Shown in pieces: positions 8,685-18,800 of a DNA stretch of 32,595 nt. Position 1 is the first letter of the stretch, and each line of letters begins with the position of its first letter. Source of the stretch: Candidatus Schekmanbacteria bacterium (GTDB taxonomy: Bacteria > SZUA-182); NCBI GenBank assembly GCA_016235675.1, contig JACRJN010000118.1:1-32595 (forward strand), written 5' to 3'. The position numbers were made by a program, and so were the translations under genes. Below the pieces are notes generated by a model, which made no database searches, was not told the DNA's origin, and was given only the letters and a program-made list of their open reading frames with translations.

Positions 8685-8867
8685 ATGGCAAATTTGAAGA
8701 TTAAATTAAAGAAAAGCATAAGTGGTGCTACCGAGCGGCAACGCCAGACTGTATATAATTTAGGTTTAAGAAAATTAAATCAGACCGTGGTAAAACCCGA
8801 TAACCCGTGTGTTAAAGGTATGGTGACCAGGGTTGTCCACTTATTGGAAGTGGAGGAAGTAGCCTAA
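8685..8867 (+). CDS. rpmD: 50S ribosomal protein L30
   Basis: This 60-residue protein matches L30: [20 protein letters not shown], then [20 protein letters not shown] and [14 protein letters not shown]30 is a small 23S rRNA binding protein that is dispensable in some lineages and characteristically missing in CPR bacteria, so its presence here is taxonomically informative. Its TAA stop shares a base with the ATG of rplO (TAATG), and its start lies 3 bases after rpsE. Confidence 0.95.
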   Translation: MANLKIKLKKSISGATERQRQTVYNLGLRKLNQTVVKPDNPCVKGMVTRVVHLLEVEEVA

Positions 8868-9313
8868 TGCAATTACATGATCTAAAACCTGCTGATGGTT
8901 CGACCAAGAAGCGCAAAAGAATAGGCAGAGGACCGGGATCAGGTCATGGAAAAACTGCCTGTAAAGGACACAAAGGTCAGAAGGCGCGTACCGGGGCACG
9001 CACTAAAAGGGGCTTCGAGGGTGGTCAGATGCCGCTTATCAGACGTATTCCTAAGCGCGGGTTCACCAATATATTCCACAAAGATTACGAAATTGTGAAG
9101 CTAAGTCATTTGGAAACGTTCGAGGCCGGAACGGTTGTCACCCCGGAGTTGTTATTATCTAAGGGTTTCATTAAAAACACCAAGAGTATTTTTAAAGTTC
9201 TGTGCAATGGCGAATTAACCAAGAGCGTAACGGTCATGGCACATAAATTTTCCGATACCGCTAAGGAAAGGATCGTTTCCTGCGGCGGCAAAGTGGAAAT
9301 TATAGCAAATTAG
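8867..9313 (+). CDS. rplO: 50S ribosomal protein L15
   Basis: L15 of 148 residues. The basic, glycine-rich N-terminal extension ([20 protein letters not shown], then [20 protein letters not shown]) and [13 protein letters not shown] identify it. This extension penetrates the 23S rRNA core during late assembly. The gene overlaps rpmD by one base. It is followed by a 32-base gap before secY, the usual order in the spc operon. Confidence 0.97.
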   Translation: MQLHDLKPADGSTKKRKRIGRGPGSGHGKTACKGHKGQKARTGARTKRGFEGGQMPLIRRIPKRGFTNIFHKDYEIVKLSHLETFEAGTVVTPELLLSKGFIKNTKSIFKVLCNGELTKSVTVMAHKFSDTAKERIVSCGGKVEIIAN

Positions 9314-9345
9314 AGTATAAACGGGGCTAAAATAGGTAGATTGAC

Positions 9346-10650
9346 TTGTTAGAAAAGTTACAAAATATATTTAAAATACCGGAATTAAAGAGAAAAGTTT
9401 TAATCACCTTAGGCCTGTTGACAGTTTATAGAATCGGGGCGCATATCCCGACGCCGGGAATAAACGGAAAAGCGCTGGCGGCGTTTTTTTCCTCGACCCA
9501 GGGAACGTTGTTGGGTTTTTTTGACATGTTTTCCGGCGGGGCATTAAGTCGTTTGACGGTGTTTGCCTTGGGAATAATGCCCTATATCGATGCAGCCATT
9601 ATTTTGGAGTTGTTGACGGTGGTATTTCCTCTTTTGGAGCGCTTGGCTAAAGAAGGGGAACAAGGGCGTAAAAAATTAACCCAATATACCAGATATGGGA
9701 CGATTTTTATTGCGATAATTCAAGGATTAGGAATAAGTTTCGGTTTAGAAGGGATGAAAGGCCCAAGCGGGGAAATGGTAGTGATTAATCCCGGTTGGGG
9801 TTTTCGTGTTATTACCGTTATCACCTTGACGGCAGGTACCGCATTCATAATGTGGCTGGGCGAGCAAATAAGCGAGAGGGGTATCGGCAACGGGATTTCC
9901 TTAATTATATTTTCCGGTATAGTAGTGCGGGCGCCTGCTGCAATCATCAATACCTATCGTTTGGTGAGCACCGGTGAAATGCAGCTTTTCGTAGTGTTAA
10001 TACTCTTAGTGATTATGGCGCTGGTTATCGCTTCAATAATTTTTGTAGAGAGCGGCGAGCGGCGTGTAATGGTTCAATATGCCAAAAGGGTGGTAGGCCG
10101 CAAAATGTACGGTGGGCAGAGTACGCATATTCCGTTAAAGGTTAATACGGCAGGGGTTATACCGGTTATATTTGCCTCCTCGATTATCATGCTGCCGGCA
10201 ACGTTAGCCCGGTTTGTAGCTCATCCCTGGGCGCAGAAAATCGCGGACTTATTATCGCCGGGCAGTGTTTTAAATAGCTTGCTATATGTGATATTTATAA
10301 TTTTCTTCTGTTATTTTTATACCGCGATAGTTTTCAATCCCATTGATTTAGCCGATAATATGAAGAAATACGGTGGGTATATTCCGGGAATCAGGCCGGG
10401 GAAAAGCACGGCGGAGCATATTAATAAGATTTTAACCCGGATAACCTTTGCCGGTGCCATCTACTTAACTTTGATAACGTTATTGCCGACTTTTATGATC
10501 AAATTAATGAATGTACCGTTTTATTTCGGCGGCATAGCCTTATTAATAGTCGTGCAAGTGGCGTTGGATACCGTACGGCAGACCGAATCGCATTTAATGA
10601 TGCGTTATTATGACGGTTTTATGAAAAAAGCGGGAATGAGAAAAGCCTAA
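9346..10650 (+). CDS. secY: Protein translocase channel subunit SecY
   Basis: SecY of 434 residues is the inner-membrane channel of the Sec translocon, working with SecE, SecG and SecA. The N-terminal TVYRIGAHIPTPGIN, the plug region around FFDMFSGGALSRLTVFALGI, the loop RVMVQYAKRVVGRKMYGGQS and the C-terminal PIDLADNMKKYGGYIPGIRP followed by GKSTAEHINKILTR are standard SecY motifs. About ten hydrophobic segments are visible. The start is TTG at 9346, giving MLEKLQNIFKIPELKRKVL. The gene lies between rplO and adk as in many bacteria. Confidence 0.97.
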   Translation: MLEKLQNIFKIPELKRKVLITLGLLTVYRIGAHIPTPGINGKALAAFFSSTQGTLLGFFDMFSGGALSRLTVFALGIMPYIDAAIILELLTVVFPLLERLAKEGEQGRKKLTQYTRYGTIFIAIIQGLGISFGLEGMKGPSGEMVVINPGWGFRVITVITLTAGTAFIMWLGEQISERGIGNGISLIIFSGIVVRAPAAIINTYRLVSTGEMQLFVVLILLVIMALVIASIIFVESGERRVMVQYAKRVVGRKMYGGQSTHIPLKVNTAGVIPVIFASSIIMLPATLARFVAHPWAQKIADLLSPGSVLNSLLYVIFIIFFCYFYTAIVFNPIDLADNMKKYGGYIPGIRPGKSTAEHINKILTRITFAGAIYLTLITLLPTFMIKLMNVPFYFGGIALLIVVQVALDTVRQTESHLMMRYYDGFMKKAGMRKA

Positions 10651-10665
10651 AAGAGTAAGGTATAG

Positions 10666-11322
10666 ATGATGCGGCTGATTTTTTTGGGAGCACCGGGGGC
10701 CGGTAAAGGCACGCAGGCACAGAGAGTAAGTGCAAAATATTCATTGCCGCAAGTGTCTACCGGTGATATACTGCGGGATGCGGTAAAATCTAATACCGAG
10801 TTGGGGAAAAAGGCGCAGGGATTTATCCAAAAAGGTTTTTTGGTGTCGGATGAAATAATTCTGGGGATTGTGAAAGAGCGTCTGGCCAAAGATGATTGTC
10901 AAAAAGGCTATATTTTAGACGGTTTCCCGCGCACAATTATTCAGGCGCAGGCTTTTAATGGGAATTTAAGCCAAAGCCGCGCTAAAATCGACTATGTTTT
11001 AAATATTGAGGTGCCGGAAGATAAGATTTTGGAGCGCTTATCGGGACGACGGGTTTGTACTAAGTGTGGTGAAGGCTATCATTTAATCTTTAAAAATCCT
11101 TTGAAAGAAAATATTTGTGATAAGTGCGGCAGTGGATTATATCAGCGTAAAGATGATCAAAAAGAGACGATTATTGAGCGGCTTAGACAATATCGGGAAC
11201 AGACCTTGCCGTTGATTGATTATTATAAGAAACAAAATGTATTGAGAACAATCAACGGTGATGAGCAGATAGATCTAATCAGTAAAAAAATTGATGATTT
11301 GTTGTCAGGCTTGAGGGCATGA
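10666..11322 (+). CDS. adk: Adenylate kinase, zinc-LID form
   Basis: Adenylate kinase interconverts ATP plus AMP and two ADP in the cytoplasm. The 218-residue product has the P-loop GAPGAGKGT at residues 8-16, the AMP-binding STGDILRDAV at 31-40, and DGFPRT at 85-90. The LID domain carries four cysteines (131, 134, 151, 154) that form a structural zinc site, as in Gram-positive and many thermophilic enzymes. Two ATG codons in tandem (10666, 10669) are possible starts. Its TGA overlaps the map ATG by four bases (ATGA). Confidence 0.97.
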   Translation: MMRLIFLGAPGAGKGTQAQRVSAKYSLPQVSTGDILRDAVKSNTELGKKAQGFIQKGFLVSDEIILGIVKERLAKDDCQKGYILDGFPRTIIQAQAFNGNLSQSRAKIDYVLNIEVPEDKILERLSGRRVCTKCGEGYHLIFKNPLKENICDKCGSGLYQRKDDQKETIIERLRQYREQTLPLIDYYKKQNVLRTINGDEQIDLISKKIDDLLSGLRA

Positions 11323-12068
11323 TACCGCTCAAGAATAAGCTGGAAGTTGACAAGCTAAGAAATAGCTGTAAAATAGCGGCTGAAACCTTAATGCTGTTAA
11401 AAGGATTGGTAAAACCCGGAATAACCACATATGAATTGAATAAAGCGGCGGAACAGTTTATCTTAGCGCAAAATGCCAAGCCGTCTTTTAAGGGTTATAT
11501 GGGATTCCCCAGTGCTTTATGTACATCGGTTAATGATGAGGTAGTGCACGGGATACCATCCAATAGGCAACTTAAAGAAGGCGATATAGTAAGTTTGGAT
11601 GTTGGTACCTGGCAGGATGGGTTTTATGGAGACATGGCAATAACCTTGCCGGTTGGGGACATAAAACCCGAAGTTAAAAAATTGTTGGATGTAACCCAAA
11701 AAGCGCTGTATCTAGGTATTGAGCAGGCTAAAGTGGGAAAAAGAATCAGCGATATTTCCTGGGCGATACAGTCGATAGCGGAAAAAGAGGGTTATTCAGT
11801 AGTCAGGGCTTTTGTCGGTCATGGTATTGGAAGGCGTTTACACGAGGAGCCGAAGATTCCTAATTACGGTTTGCCGGGACGCGGCGAGAAAATAAAAGCC
11901 GGGATGGTTTTGGCGATTGAGCCGATGATCAATATGGGTGGCAGCCCGGTAAGGATTTTGGCCGATCAATGGACTGCGGTAACCGGCGATGGGAGTTTAT
12001 CGGCGCATTTTGAACATACGGTGGCAATAACACATGATGGGAATCAAATTTTAACGAAAATAGAATAA
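11319..12068 (+). CDS. map: Type I methionine aminopeptidase
   Basis: This 249-residue metalloprotease removes the initiator methionine from nascent proteins. The five metal ligands are visible at Asp94 (SLDVG), Asp105 (YGDMA), His168 (VGHGIG), Glu201 (AIEPM) and Glu232 (FEHTV), spaced exactly as in the E. coli enzyme. There is no N-terminal extension, which fits type Ia. Its start overlaps the adk stop (ATGA), indicating coupled translation, and infA follows after 2 bases. Confidence 0.97.
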   Translation: MIPLKNKLEVDKLRNSCKIAAETLMLLKGLVKPGITTYELNKAAEQFILAQNAKPSFKGYMGFPSALCTSVNDEVVHGIPSNRQLKEGDIVSLDVGTWQDGFYGDMAITLPVGDIKPEVKKLLDVTQKALYLGIEQAKVGKRISDISWAIQSIAEKEGYSVVRAFVGHGIGRRLHEEPKIPNYGLPGRGEKIKAGMVLAIEPMINMGGSPVRILADQWTAVTGDGSLSAHFEHTVAITHDGNQILTKIE

Positions 12069-12070
12069 CT

Positions 12071-12289
12071 ATGGGCAAAGAAGATGTAATTGAAATTGAA
12101 GGTAAAGTGATTGAAAGCTTACCGAATGCTATGTTTAGAGTGGAGTTGGAAAACGGGCATAAGGTATTGGCGCATATATCAGGTCGGATGAGGAAAAATT
12201 TTATTCGCATCTTAGATGGCGATAAGGTATTGGTTGAATTATCCCCCTATGATTTAAATCGCGGCAGGATAGTTTTTCGCTTCAAATAA
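12071..12289 (+). CDS. infA: Translation initiation factor IF-1
   Basis: IF-1 of 72 residues, an OB-fold protein that occupies the A site during initiation. [40 protein letters not shown] and the end [12 protein letters not shown] are the classic sequence. It starts only 2 bases after map and probably depends on ribosomes terminating there. The order map-infA-rpmJ-rpsM is widespread; the KOW-domain gene that some clostridia place before infA is absent. Confidence 0.97.
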   Translation: MGKEDVIEIEGKVIESLPNAMFRVELENGHKVLAHISGRMRKNFIRILDGDKVLVELSPYDLNRGRIVFRFK

Positions 12290-12315
12290 TAGGAATTTAC
12301 AAGGATTAACCAATC

Positions 12316-12429
12316 ATGAAGGTTAAAGCGTCGGTTAAAAAAATTTGTTCAAAATGTAAAGTAGTCCGTCGTAAAAATGTTGTACGGATTATTTGCGAAA
12401 ACCCGCGCCATAAGCAGCGGCAAGGCTAA
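12316..12429 (+). CDS. rpmJ: 50S ribosomal protein L36, zinc type
   Basis: A 37-residue [23 protein letters not shown] onward, ending [10 protein letters not shown]. Cys11, Cys14, Cys27 and His32 form the zinc ribbon of the C-plus form of L36, the smallest ribosomal protein, which binds 23S rRNA late in assembly. The ORF was read directly from the sequence. It lies in the standard slot between infA and rpsM. ACAAGGATTAACCAATC precedes the ATG, giving an AAGGA site at 12300-12304. Confidence 0.95.
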   Translation: MKVKASVKKICSKCKVVRRKNVVRIICENPRHKQRQG

Positions 12430-12441
12430 GGAGGTAGAGGG

Positions 12442-12834
12442 GTGGCACGTATTGCTGGAGTAGATTTACCCCGTAATAAGCGAGTGGAAATCGGTTTAAC
12501 CTATATTTACGGTATAGGCAGACCCTTGTCTGGTCAAATATTAACCAAGTCCCAGGTAAATCCCGATACAAGAGTAAAAGACTTAACGGAAGAAGAAGTC
12601 AGCAGACTGCGGACAATTATTGAGAAAGAATGCAAAGTTGAAGGTGATTTGCGCCGGACGATCAGTAATGCCATCAGTCGTTTAATCGATATTGGTTGTT
12701 ACAGGGGAAGTCGTCATAAAAGAGGCTTGCCGGTACGCGGGCAGAGAACCAAAACAAATGCGCGTACGCGTAAAGGGCCTAATCGCTCGGCTGTCGGAAC
12801 CAAGAAACAGAAAGCCGCTCCGAAAGCGGCCTAA
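12442..12834 (+). CDS. rpsM: 30S ribosomal protein S13
   Basis: S13 of 130 residues with GTG start at 12442 behind GGAGGTAGAGG. It begins (M)[20 protein letters not shown] and has the conserved [20 protein letters not shown] and [12 protein letters not shown] blocks. The C-terminal tail ([10 protein letters not shown]) is basic and alanine-rich, as usual. S13 contacts the large subunit through bridges B1a and B1b and touches the P-site tRNA. It is the first gene of the alpha-operon part of the cluster. Confidence 0.97.
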   Translation: MARIAGVDLPRNKRVEIGLTYIYGIGRPLSGQILTKSQVNPDTRVKDLTEEEVSRLRTIIEKECKVEGDLRRTISNAISRLIDIGCYRGSRHKRGLPVRGQRTKTNARTRKGPNRSAVGTKKQKAAPKAA

Positions 12835-12856
12835 TATTGAATAAGGGATTGGTAGA

Positions 12857-13246
12857 ATGACACAAGGCAAAGTAAAAAAAGCCAAAAAAGAACGTAAGAA
12901 TATTAGAAACGGGGTAGCACATATTCAATCTTCGTTTAATAACACATTGGTTACCATCAGCAGCCCCGGCGGGGATGTCGTATCCTGGGCAAGTTCCGGC
13001 AGTTGCGGGTTTAAAGGTTCACGTAAAGGGACACCGTTTGCCGCTCAAATGGCGGCTGAAGCGGCTGCAAAATCAGCGATTGAACATGGCATGAAACAAG
13101 TTGAGGTCAGTGTAAAGGGGCCGGGTTCCGGGCGTGAAGCGGCGATTAGATCATTGCAGGCGGCAGGGTTGGAAATCATATCCATTAAGGATGTAACCCC
13201 GATACCCCATAACGGTTGTCGCCCCACGAAGCGGCGTCGTGTTTAA
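12857..13246 (+). CDS. rpsK: 30S ribosomal protein S11
   Basis: S11 of 129 residues. Clear motifs are [40 protein letters not shown] and [20 protein letters not shown], ending [14 protein letters not shown]11 forms the platform of the small subunit near the E site and the Shine-Dalgarno helix. AGGGATTGG lies ahead of the ATG. The rpsD start follows after 35 bases. Confidence 0.97.
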   Translation: MTQGKVKKAKKERKNIRNGVAHIQSSFNNTLVTISSPGGDVVSWASSGSCGFKGSRKGTPFAAQMAAEAAAKSAIEHGMKQVEVSVKGPGSGREAAIRSLQAAGLEIISIKDVTPIPHNGCRPTKRRRV

Positions 13247-13281
13247 TCTGTATCTTTTTAAATATGCCAAGGAGGAAGAAT

Positions 13282-13908
13282 TTGGCCAGGTATTGTGAAG
13301 CAAGCTGTCGTCTGTGCCGTCGTGAAGGCGTGAAGTTGTTTTTGAAGGGTGCGCGTTGCACCGGCGAAAAATGCGCGATAGAAAAACGTAATTATGCACC
13401 GGGTATGCACGGGCAAAAACGCGGTAAATTGTCGGATTACGGCATACAGTTGCGGGAAAAACAAAAAGCCAAAAGAATCTATGGACTCATTGAGGTGCAG
13501 TTCAAAAATTTCTTTCATAAAGCGGAAAGACAAAAAGGGGTCACCGGAACAAATCTGTTGGTATTGCTGGAGAGGCGTTTGGATAATGTGGTTTACCGGA
13601 TGGGATTTGCCTCATCCAGAAAGCAGGCCAGGCAATTAGTCCGTCATGCCGGTTTTCTGCTTAATGGCAGGAAAATCAATATCCCGTCCTATTTAGTTAA
13701 AACCGGCGACGTGATTGCTGTCGAAGAAAAAAGCCGCGAATTGGTTTGTATATTGGATGCAATTAAAAATATGCGCGAGCAAGCCATCCCTAAATGGGTG
13801 GAAGTGAGTTTCGATCATAAGACTGGAACAATTACCGCGTTACCGACGCGTGAAGATATAGATTTACCGGTAAAAGAACAACAAATTGTCGAACTATATT
13901 CAAAATAA
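13282..13908 (+). CDS. rpsD: 30S ribosomal protein S4, zinc-binding form
   Basis: S4 of 208 residues, starting (M)[20 protein letters not shown]. Cys9, Cys12, Cys26 and Cys31 match the spacing of the zinc-binding S4 of Thermus. The S4 RNA-binding domain is at [20 protein letters not shown], then [21 protein letters not shown] chose TTG at 13282 because AAGGAGG (13269-13275) is ideally placed. The open frame extends upstream to 13216, overlapping rpsK, and an ATG at 13264 has no ribosome binding site. S4 nucleates small-subunit assembly and often autoregulates the alpha operon. Confidence 0.95.
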   Translation: MARYCEASCRLCRREGVKLFLKGARCTGEKCAIEKRNYAPGMHGQKRGKLSDYGIQLREKQKAKRIYGLIEVQFKNFFHKAERQKGVTGTNLLVLLERRLDNVVYRMGFASSRKQARQLVRHAGFLLNGRKINIPSYLVKTGDVIAVEEKSRELVCILDAIKNMREQAIPKWVEVSFDHKTGTITALPTREDIDLPVKEQQIVELYSK

Positions 13909-13956
13909 ATTATTTATTGGGGTTAGCCAGTAACTATGTTGGGAGGGAACCCTTAA

Positions 13957-14967
13957 ATGTTATTAAAAGGTTTACAGAAACCCAAAAGGTTAGAGTGCGA
14001 TAAAGATACGCTGACAAAGACATACGGGAAATTTGTGGCGGAACCTTTTGAGCGTGGATTTGGAATAACCATAGGTAATGCGTTGCGACGTACATTAATG
14101 TCGGCTATACCGGGTGCGGCGGTAACAGCTATTCAGGTTAACGGCGTATATCATGAATTTTCGTCTGTTCCCGGGGTGGTTGAGGATATTGCCGATATTA
14201 TCCTGAACTTGAAGCTATTGCGTTTGAGAATTTACGGTGACGAGCCAAAAGTGATCCGCATAAACGCACAGAACGCTAGCGGTGAATTTAAAGCGAAAGA
14301 TATTGTCACCGATGCAAATGTAGAAATTTTTAATCCCGATTTGCATATTGCAACTTTAGATGAAAATGCAACTTTTGAAGCCGAACTGACGGTTGAACGC
14401 GGAAGAGGTTATGTTACCGCTGAAGATAATAAAAAAGAAGGTCAACCTTTGGGTGTTATTCCGATTGATTCAATATTTTCACCTATTCAGAAGGTAAATT
14501 TTTGGGTAGAAAACACTTTTTTAGGTGAATCTAAAGCCTATGACAGATTAAATATCGAGGTATGGACTGATGGTACAATCGGCCCTGAAGATGCGATTGC
14601 TTGTGCGGCCAAGATTTTAAAGGATCAGTGGAGCATTTTTACCAGCGTGGAACAGAAACTGGAAGAAGCGGTTGTAGAAGATAACAGCGACGATGACTAT
14701 TGGAATAAGCTGAATGAATTTCTGGATCGCAGCGTTAATGAATTGGAATTATCTGTACGTGCTTATAATTGTTTAAAAAATGCCAACATTAAAACCATCC
14801 GGGATTTGGTACAAAAAAGCGACAATGAAATGTTGAGAACCAAGAATTTTGGTCGCAAGTCTTTAAATGAAATTAAAGAGATTTTAATGGAGATGGATTT
14901 GACTTTAGGCACAGACCTTGATGAATTGATTGGTAAACGGAAGAAGAAAAAGGAAAGTCTTTGTTAG
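13957..14967 (+). CDS. rpoA: DNA-directed RNA polymerase subunit alpha
   Basis: The 336-residue alpha subunit dimerises to scaffold RNA polymerase assembly. The N-terminal domain has [20 protein letters not shown] and [20 protein letters not shown]; the C-terminal domain, from about residue 265, has [20 protein letters not shown] and [15 protein letters not shown], the helix-hairpin-helix that contacts UP elements and activators. The acidic linker contains [19 protein letters not shown] (13941-13947) lies ahead of the ATG. A 62-base gap leads to rplQ. Confidence 0.98.
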   Translation: MLLKGLQKPKRLECDKDTLTKTYGKFVAEPFERGFGITIGNALRRTLMSAIPGAAVTAIQVNGVYHEFSSVPGVVEDIADIILNLKLLRLRIYGDEPKVIRINAQNASGEFKAKDIVTDANVEIFNPDLHIATLDENATFEAELTVERGRGYVTAEDNKKEGQPLGVIPIDSIFSPIQKVNFWVENTFLGESKAYDRLNIEVWTDGTIGPEDAIACAAKILKDQWSIFTSVEQKLEEAVVEDNSDDDYWNKLNEFLDRSVNELELSVRAYNCLKNANIKTIRDLVQKSDNEMLRTKNFGRKSLNEIKEILMEMDLTLGTDLDELIGKRKKKKESLC

Positions 14968-15029
14968 TTATTGAAGACAGCGGTCAGACAATATAATTTG
15001 TACACAAGGAAAAAGCAGGGCTATAAACT

Positions 15030-15587
15030 ATGCGTCATCAAAAACATAGGTATCGTTTACAGCGACCCACAGCAGCTCGTAAAGCATTGTTGAGAAGTTT
15101 GTCTGCTGCGTTGATCAATAACGGTCGGATAGTGACTACGTTAACAAAAGCCAAGGCTTTAAGAATGGTGGTCGAACCGTTAATTACCTTGGGGAAAAAA
15201 GCTGATTTGAATGCCCGCCGCCGGGCGTTACAAATCCTGCCCGACAAAAAAACGGTGCATAAGTTATTCTCCGAGGTAGCGCCTGGATTTAAGGATCGTA
15301 ACGGCGGATATACCAGAATAATGAAATTGAATCAGCGTATCGGCGATGCTGCTCCGATGGCGATTATCGAGTTAGTAACCTATGCTGAAATATTAAAGGA
15401 ACGCCGGGAAAAGCAAGCAAAAGAGCTGGAATCGGAGCCGGGAAATAAAAAAGGTTTCGGTCAGCGCATCAAAGATAAACTCAAAACCATGAAAAAGACT
15501 GAAAGCGAAGAGCTTGCTGTGGAAGCGGTATCCGAAGTCCAGCAGGAACATAGTGTAAGTACGGATCAGGCTGAAAATAAAGAGTAA
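15030..15587 (+). CDS. rplQ: 50S ribosomal protein L17 with charged C-terminal extension
   Basis: Residues 1 to about 120 are a normal L17: MRHQKHRYRLQRPTAARKAL, LLRSLSAALINNGRIVTTLT and the end APMAIIELVTYAE. L17 lies near the tunnel exit and is conserved in bacteria. The protein continues to 185 residues with a Lys/Glu-rich tail (GFGQRIKDKLKTMKKTESEE, then VQQEHSVSTDQAENKE) that is probably disordered; family members are usually about 115-130 residues. The tail sits between the conserved core and the operon terminator, with no frameshift visible. Confidence 0.95.
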   Translation: MRHQKHRYRLQRPTAARKALLRSLSAALINNGRIVTTLTKAKALRMVVEPLITLGKKADLNARRRALQILPDKKTVHKLFSEVAPGFKDRNGGYTRIMKLNQRIGDAAPMAIIELVTYAEILKERREKQAKELESEPGNKKGFGQRIKDKLKTMKKTESEELAVEAVSEVQQEHSVSTDQAENKE

Positions 15588-15603
15588 CGAAAAAATAGTC
15601 ACG

Positions 15604-15652
15604 AAGACCGGTTTAATTTCATTTAATGATAATTAGGCCGGTCTTTTTTTTT
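15604..15652 (+). terminator. Rho-independent terminator of the ribosomal superoperon
   Basis: AAGACCGG at 15604-15611 pairs with CCGGTCTT at 15638-15645 and is followed by a run of Ts to 15652. The loop contains a further TAATT/AATTA pairing. It starts 16 bases after the rplQ stop, at the expected end of the alpha operon. Confidence 0.88.
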
Positions 15653-15711
15653 CGGCATGGATAGTCGTATAATACCAAGTTGAGGTTATAGAAGTAAATT
15701 ACGTTTTAATT

Positions 15712-15789
15712 GTCATAGCTCAGCAGCCTTATCGCCGAAGCAATCTCAGCCGCACGCATGGAGATTGCTTCGCTTAAGCTCGCAATGAC
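15712..15789 (+). repeat. REP-like palindrome, family A, copy 1
   Basis: A 78-base element bounded by GTCAT and ATGAC, with inner arms GAAGCAATCTC and GAGATTGCTTCG separated by a variable loop. Other copies lie at 26586-26662, 27626-27703 and, inverted, 29468-29539. This copy has diverged at its left end (CATAGCTCAGCAGCC instead of CATTGCGAGGCAGCC). It occupies the gap between the ribosomal operon and the helicase gene. The remaining 15653-15711 shows nothing recognisable. Confidence 0.85.
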
Positions 15790-15835
15790 GCTTCGGGTTT
15801 CCTGTTGAGAACGTGACCAAAATTTTGAGGCTACA

Positions 15836-18800
15836 ATGGCAAATATTTATTCTGCGGAAAACATCAGAAACTTTTTTCCCAGCGCTTATTATGCCCGCGG
15901 CCGATCGTATTTTCAAGAGGGGCGGGTAAGGGAATTAAAGTTCTCAGAAGACGGGAGGTTATTAAAAGGCAAGGTGGAAGGAAATCTCCCCAATCCCTAT
16001 CGCGTCAAGGTTGAAATCAATAAAGAAGGCGCTAAATATGTAGAATTTTTTGGGGAATGCAGTTGCCCGATCGGTTACAATTGCAAACACGTGGTGGCGC
16101 TGTTATTGGCGGGGCTGGCGGCACCGGCAAGCGAAGATACAGAGAAAAAGCCCGTCAAGGTGGAGGAAAAGGTTACCGATTATTTTGTCATAGAATGGTT
16201 AAGGAAAATAGAGGAAGCGGTTTTATCTCCATCCGTTAATAACTATTCCGCCGCAAGCAAGCAGCGTCTTCTATATCTGCTTGATCTAAAAAAAGAATCA
16301 AGCGGTTACCGGTTGATTGTCTCCCCGGCTGCCGGTACGGTGAAAAAAGACGGCAGTTTCAATAGCTGGAAATATTACGACCCCCAAAATGCCATCAAAT
16401 CCAATCCGGCCCAATTCTTACTCCCCAATGACGTCATTATATTAAGACGTTTAGCCGCAAGTGTCAGTTATAATTATCAAACCCTGCATGAGTATACCTT
16501 AAGCGGCAAAGAAGGGGCGCAACTTTTTGAGGATATTTTAGCCAGTGGACGTTGCTATTGGCAAAAACCCGGCCGGCCCAATCTAACCGTGGAGTCGGAG
16601 CGCTCCGGAAAAATCAGATGGGAAACGAACCCCGACGGCACTCAGCAGGTGGCCTGCGATATTGACGGCGCTCCCGATTTTGTTCTGCCGCTGGTACCTC
16701 CCTATTATCTGAATTTAACCCAAAATTGCTGCGGCAAATTAAATTTAGGTATTCCCGCCGGATTAGCCGGAGCGCTATTACAGGCGCCTCCGCTTAACCC
16801 GCTGGAGATAACGGCGGTGGAAAAGAAACTTTCCACCTGGTTAAAAGACACCCCGGTGGCCTTGCCAAAGGTTTTTGACGCCAAAGAAGAGAAAAAAATC
16901 ACCCCGGTTCCCCATCTCTGGTTGTGCAACACCCTGCTAAAAGAGAGGGTGGGTTGGTGGTGGACTCAAGGCAAGGCTACCAAAATCCCCATTGCCAGAC
17001 TTAGTTTTATTTACGGGAGAACCAAAATCGGTTATAGCGATCAATCTCCCTGTTTAACCTCGGTGGACAATAACAAATTAATCGCTTTCGAACGCAATCA
17101 ATCCTTCGAGAAATCAACCGCTAAAAAATTAAACGAATACCATCTGGCCGCCTTTCAGAAGTTGGCTTCGGCCTATGTGATTACCAATGAGCAAGCCGAC
17201 GATTATTTTATGGAAGACTATCAGGGCGGTTGGGCTGATGAAGACAGCATAATCAATCACTGGCTGGATTTTAATATGAAGACCTTGCCCAAACTGCGCA
17301 ATCAGGGCTGGCAGATAGAAATCGCCCCGGATTTTGCCTATAACCTGGTCGAGCCTGACGATGAATGGTACGCGGAGGTTGATGACTCCGGCGGTATCGA
17401 TTGGTTTGGGGTGGAATTGGGGATAATGGTGGGGGGAGAACGCTTAAATCTTTTGCCCATCCTGTTGACTAGCCTGAAAGAAAATCCGGATATATTTGAG
17501 CAATTGCAAAAGTATCCACAGGGCGGGAAAATATTATGTCCGCTGAAAAACGGCAGCAAATTGCTGCTGCCCGTCGAGCGTATCAAGACTATTTTCGGAT
17601 TTTTAAAAGACCTCTATAATTTTGAAAACCTGGATCAGGACGGCAAAATCAAACTTTCCCGCCTGGAAGCCGCTGATTTGGCGGAATTTGAAGCGGCCAT
17701 GGAAGCGGCGCATTTGCGCTGGTTCGGAGGTCAGCGCGTCAAACAATTGGGAGAAAAGCTGCGGAATTTTGCCGGGATTGCCCCGGTCAAAGCGCCCGGC
17801 GATTTCAAAGCCGAGTTGCGTCCTTATCAGCAAGAGGGGTTGAACTGGCTGCAATTTTTGCGCGAGTATGAATTGGCCGGGATTTTAGCCGATGATATGG
17901 GCTTGGGAAAAACCATCCAGGCATTGGCGCATGTAACCCTGGAAAAGGAGCAAAACCGCCTGAACAAACCGGCTTTGGTGATTGCCCCGACCAGTGTCAT
18001 GACCAACTGGCAGATGGAATTACAGCGGTTTGCCCCGGATTTGAAGGTGTTGACGCTTCACGGGATGGAACGCAAGGCGCATTACGACAAAATCAAAGAC
18101 CACGATTTGATTTTAACCACTTACCCCTTACTGATACGCGATAAAGACGAATTAATGAAAGAAACCTATCACACGGTAATCCTGGATGAAGCGCAATACA
18201 TTAAAAACACCAAAGCCAAAATGACGCAAGTCGTCAATCAACTGAAGGCCGATAATCGCCTTTGTTTGACCGGCACCCCGATGGAGAATCATTTGGGGGA
18301 ATTGTGGTCATTGTTCAATTTCCTGCTGCCCGGATTATTGGGGGATGAAAAGCAGTTCAGACAATTTTACCGCAATCCCATCGAAAAAGAACAAAACACC
18401 GACCGCCGCAACGCCTTAATCCGGAAGATTAAACCCTTTATGCTCCGGCGGACTAAGGACATGGTGGCCAGGGAACTGCCGCCCAAAAGCCAGATTTTGC
18501 AGACCTGCGAATTAGCCCAGGAACAGCGTGATCTCTATGAAACCATCCGTATCAGTATGCTGGAGAAGGTGCGCCGGGAAATTGAAAACAAAGGTTTTGC
18601 CCGCAGTCATATCGTGGTGCTGGACGCCCTTTTGAAGTTACGCCAGGTTTGCTGCCATCCGCAACTGTTGAAACTGGAAGCGGCGCAAAAAATCACCGCC
18701 TCAGCTAAACTGGAATCTCTGATGGATATGTTGCCTGAGATGCTGGAAGAAGGGCGCAAAATTCTGCTCTTTTCCCAGTTTGTCAGTATGCTGGAATTGA

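Noticed and set aside
13216-13281. Upstream extension of rpsD (22 extra residues)
   Set aside because: It overlaps the end of rpsK, is not similar to S4, and the AAGGAGG site points to the TTG at 13282.
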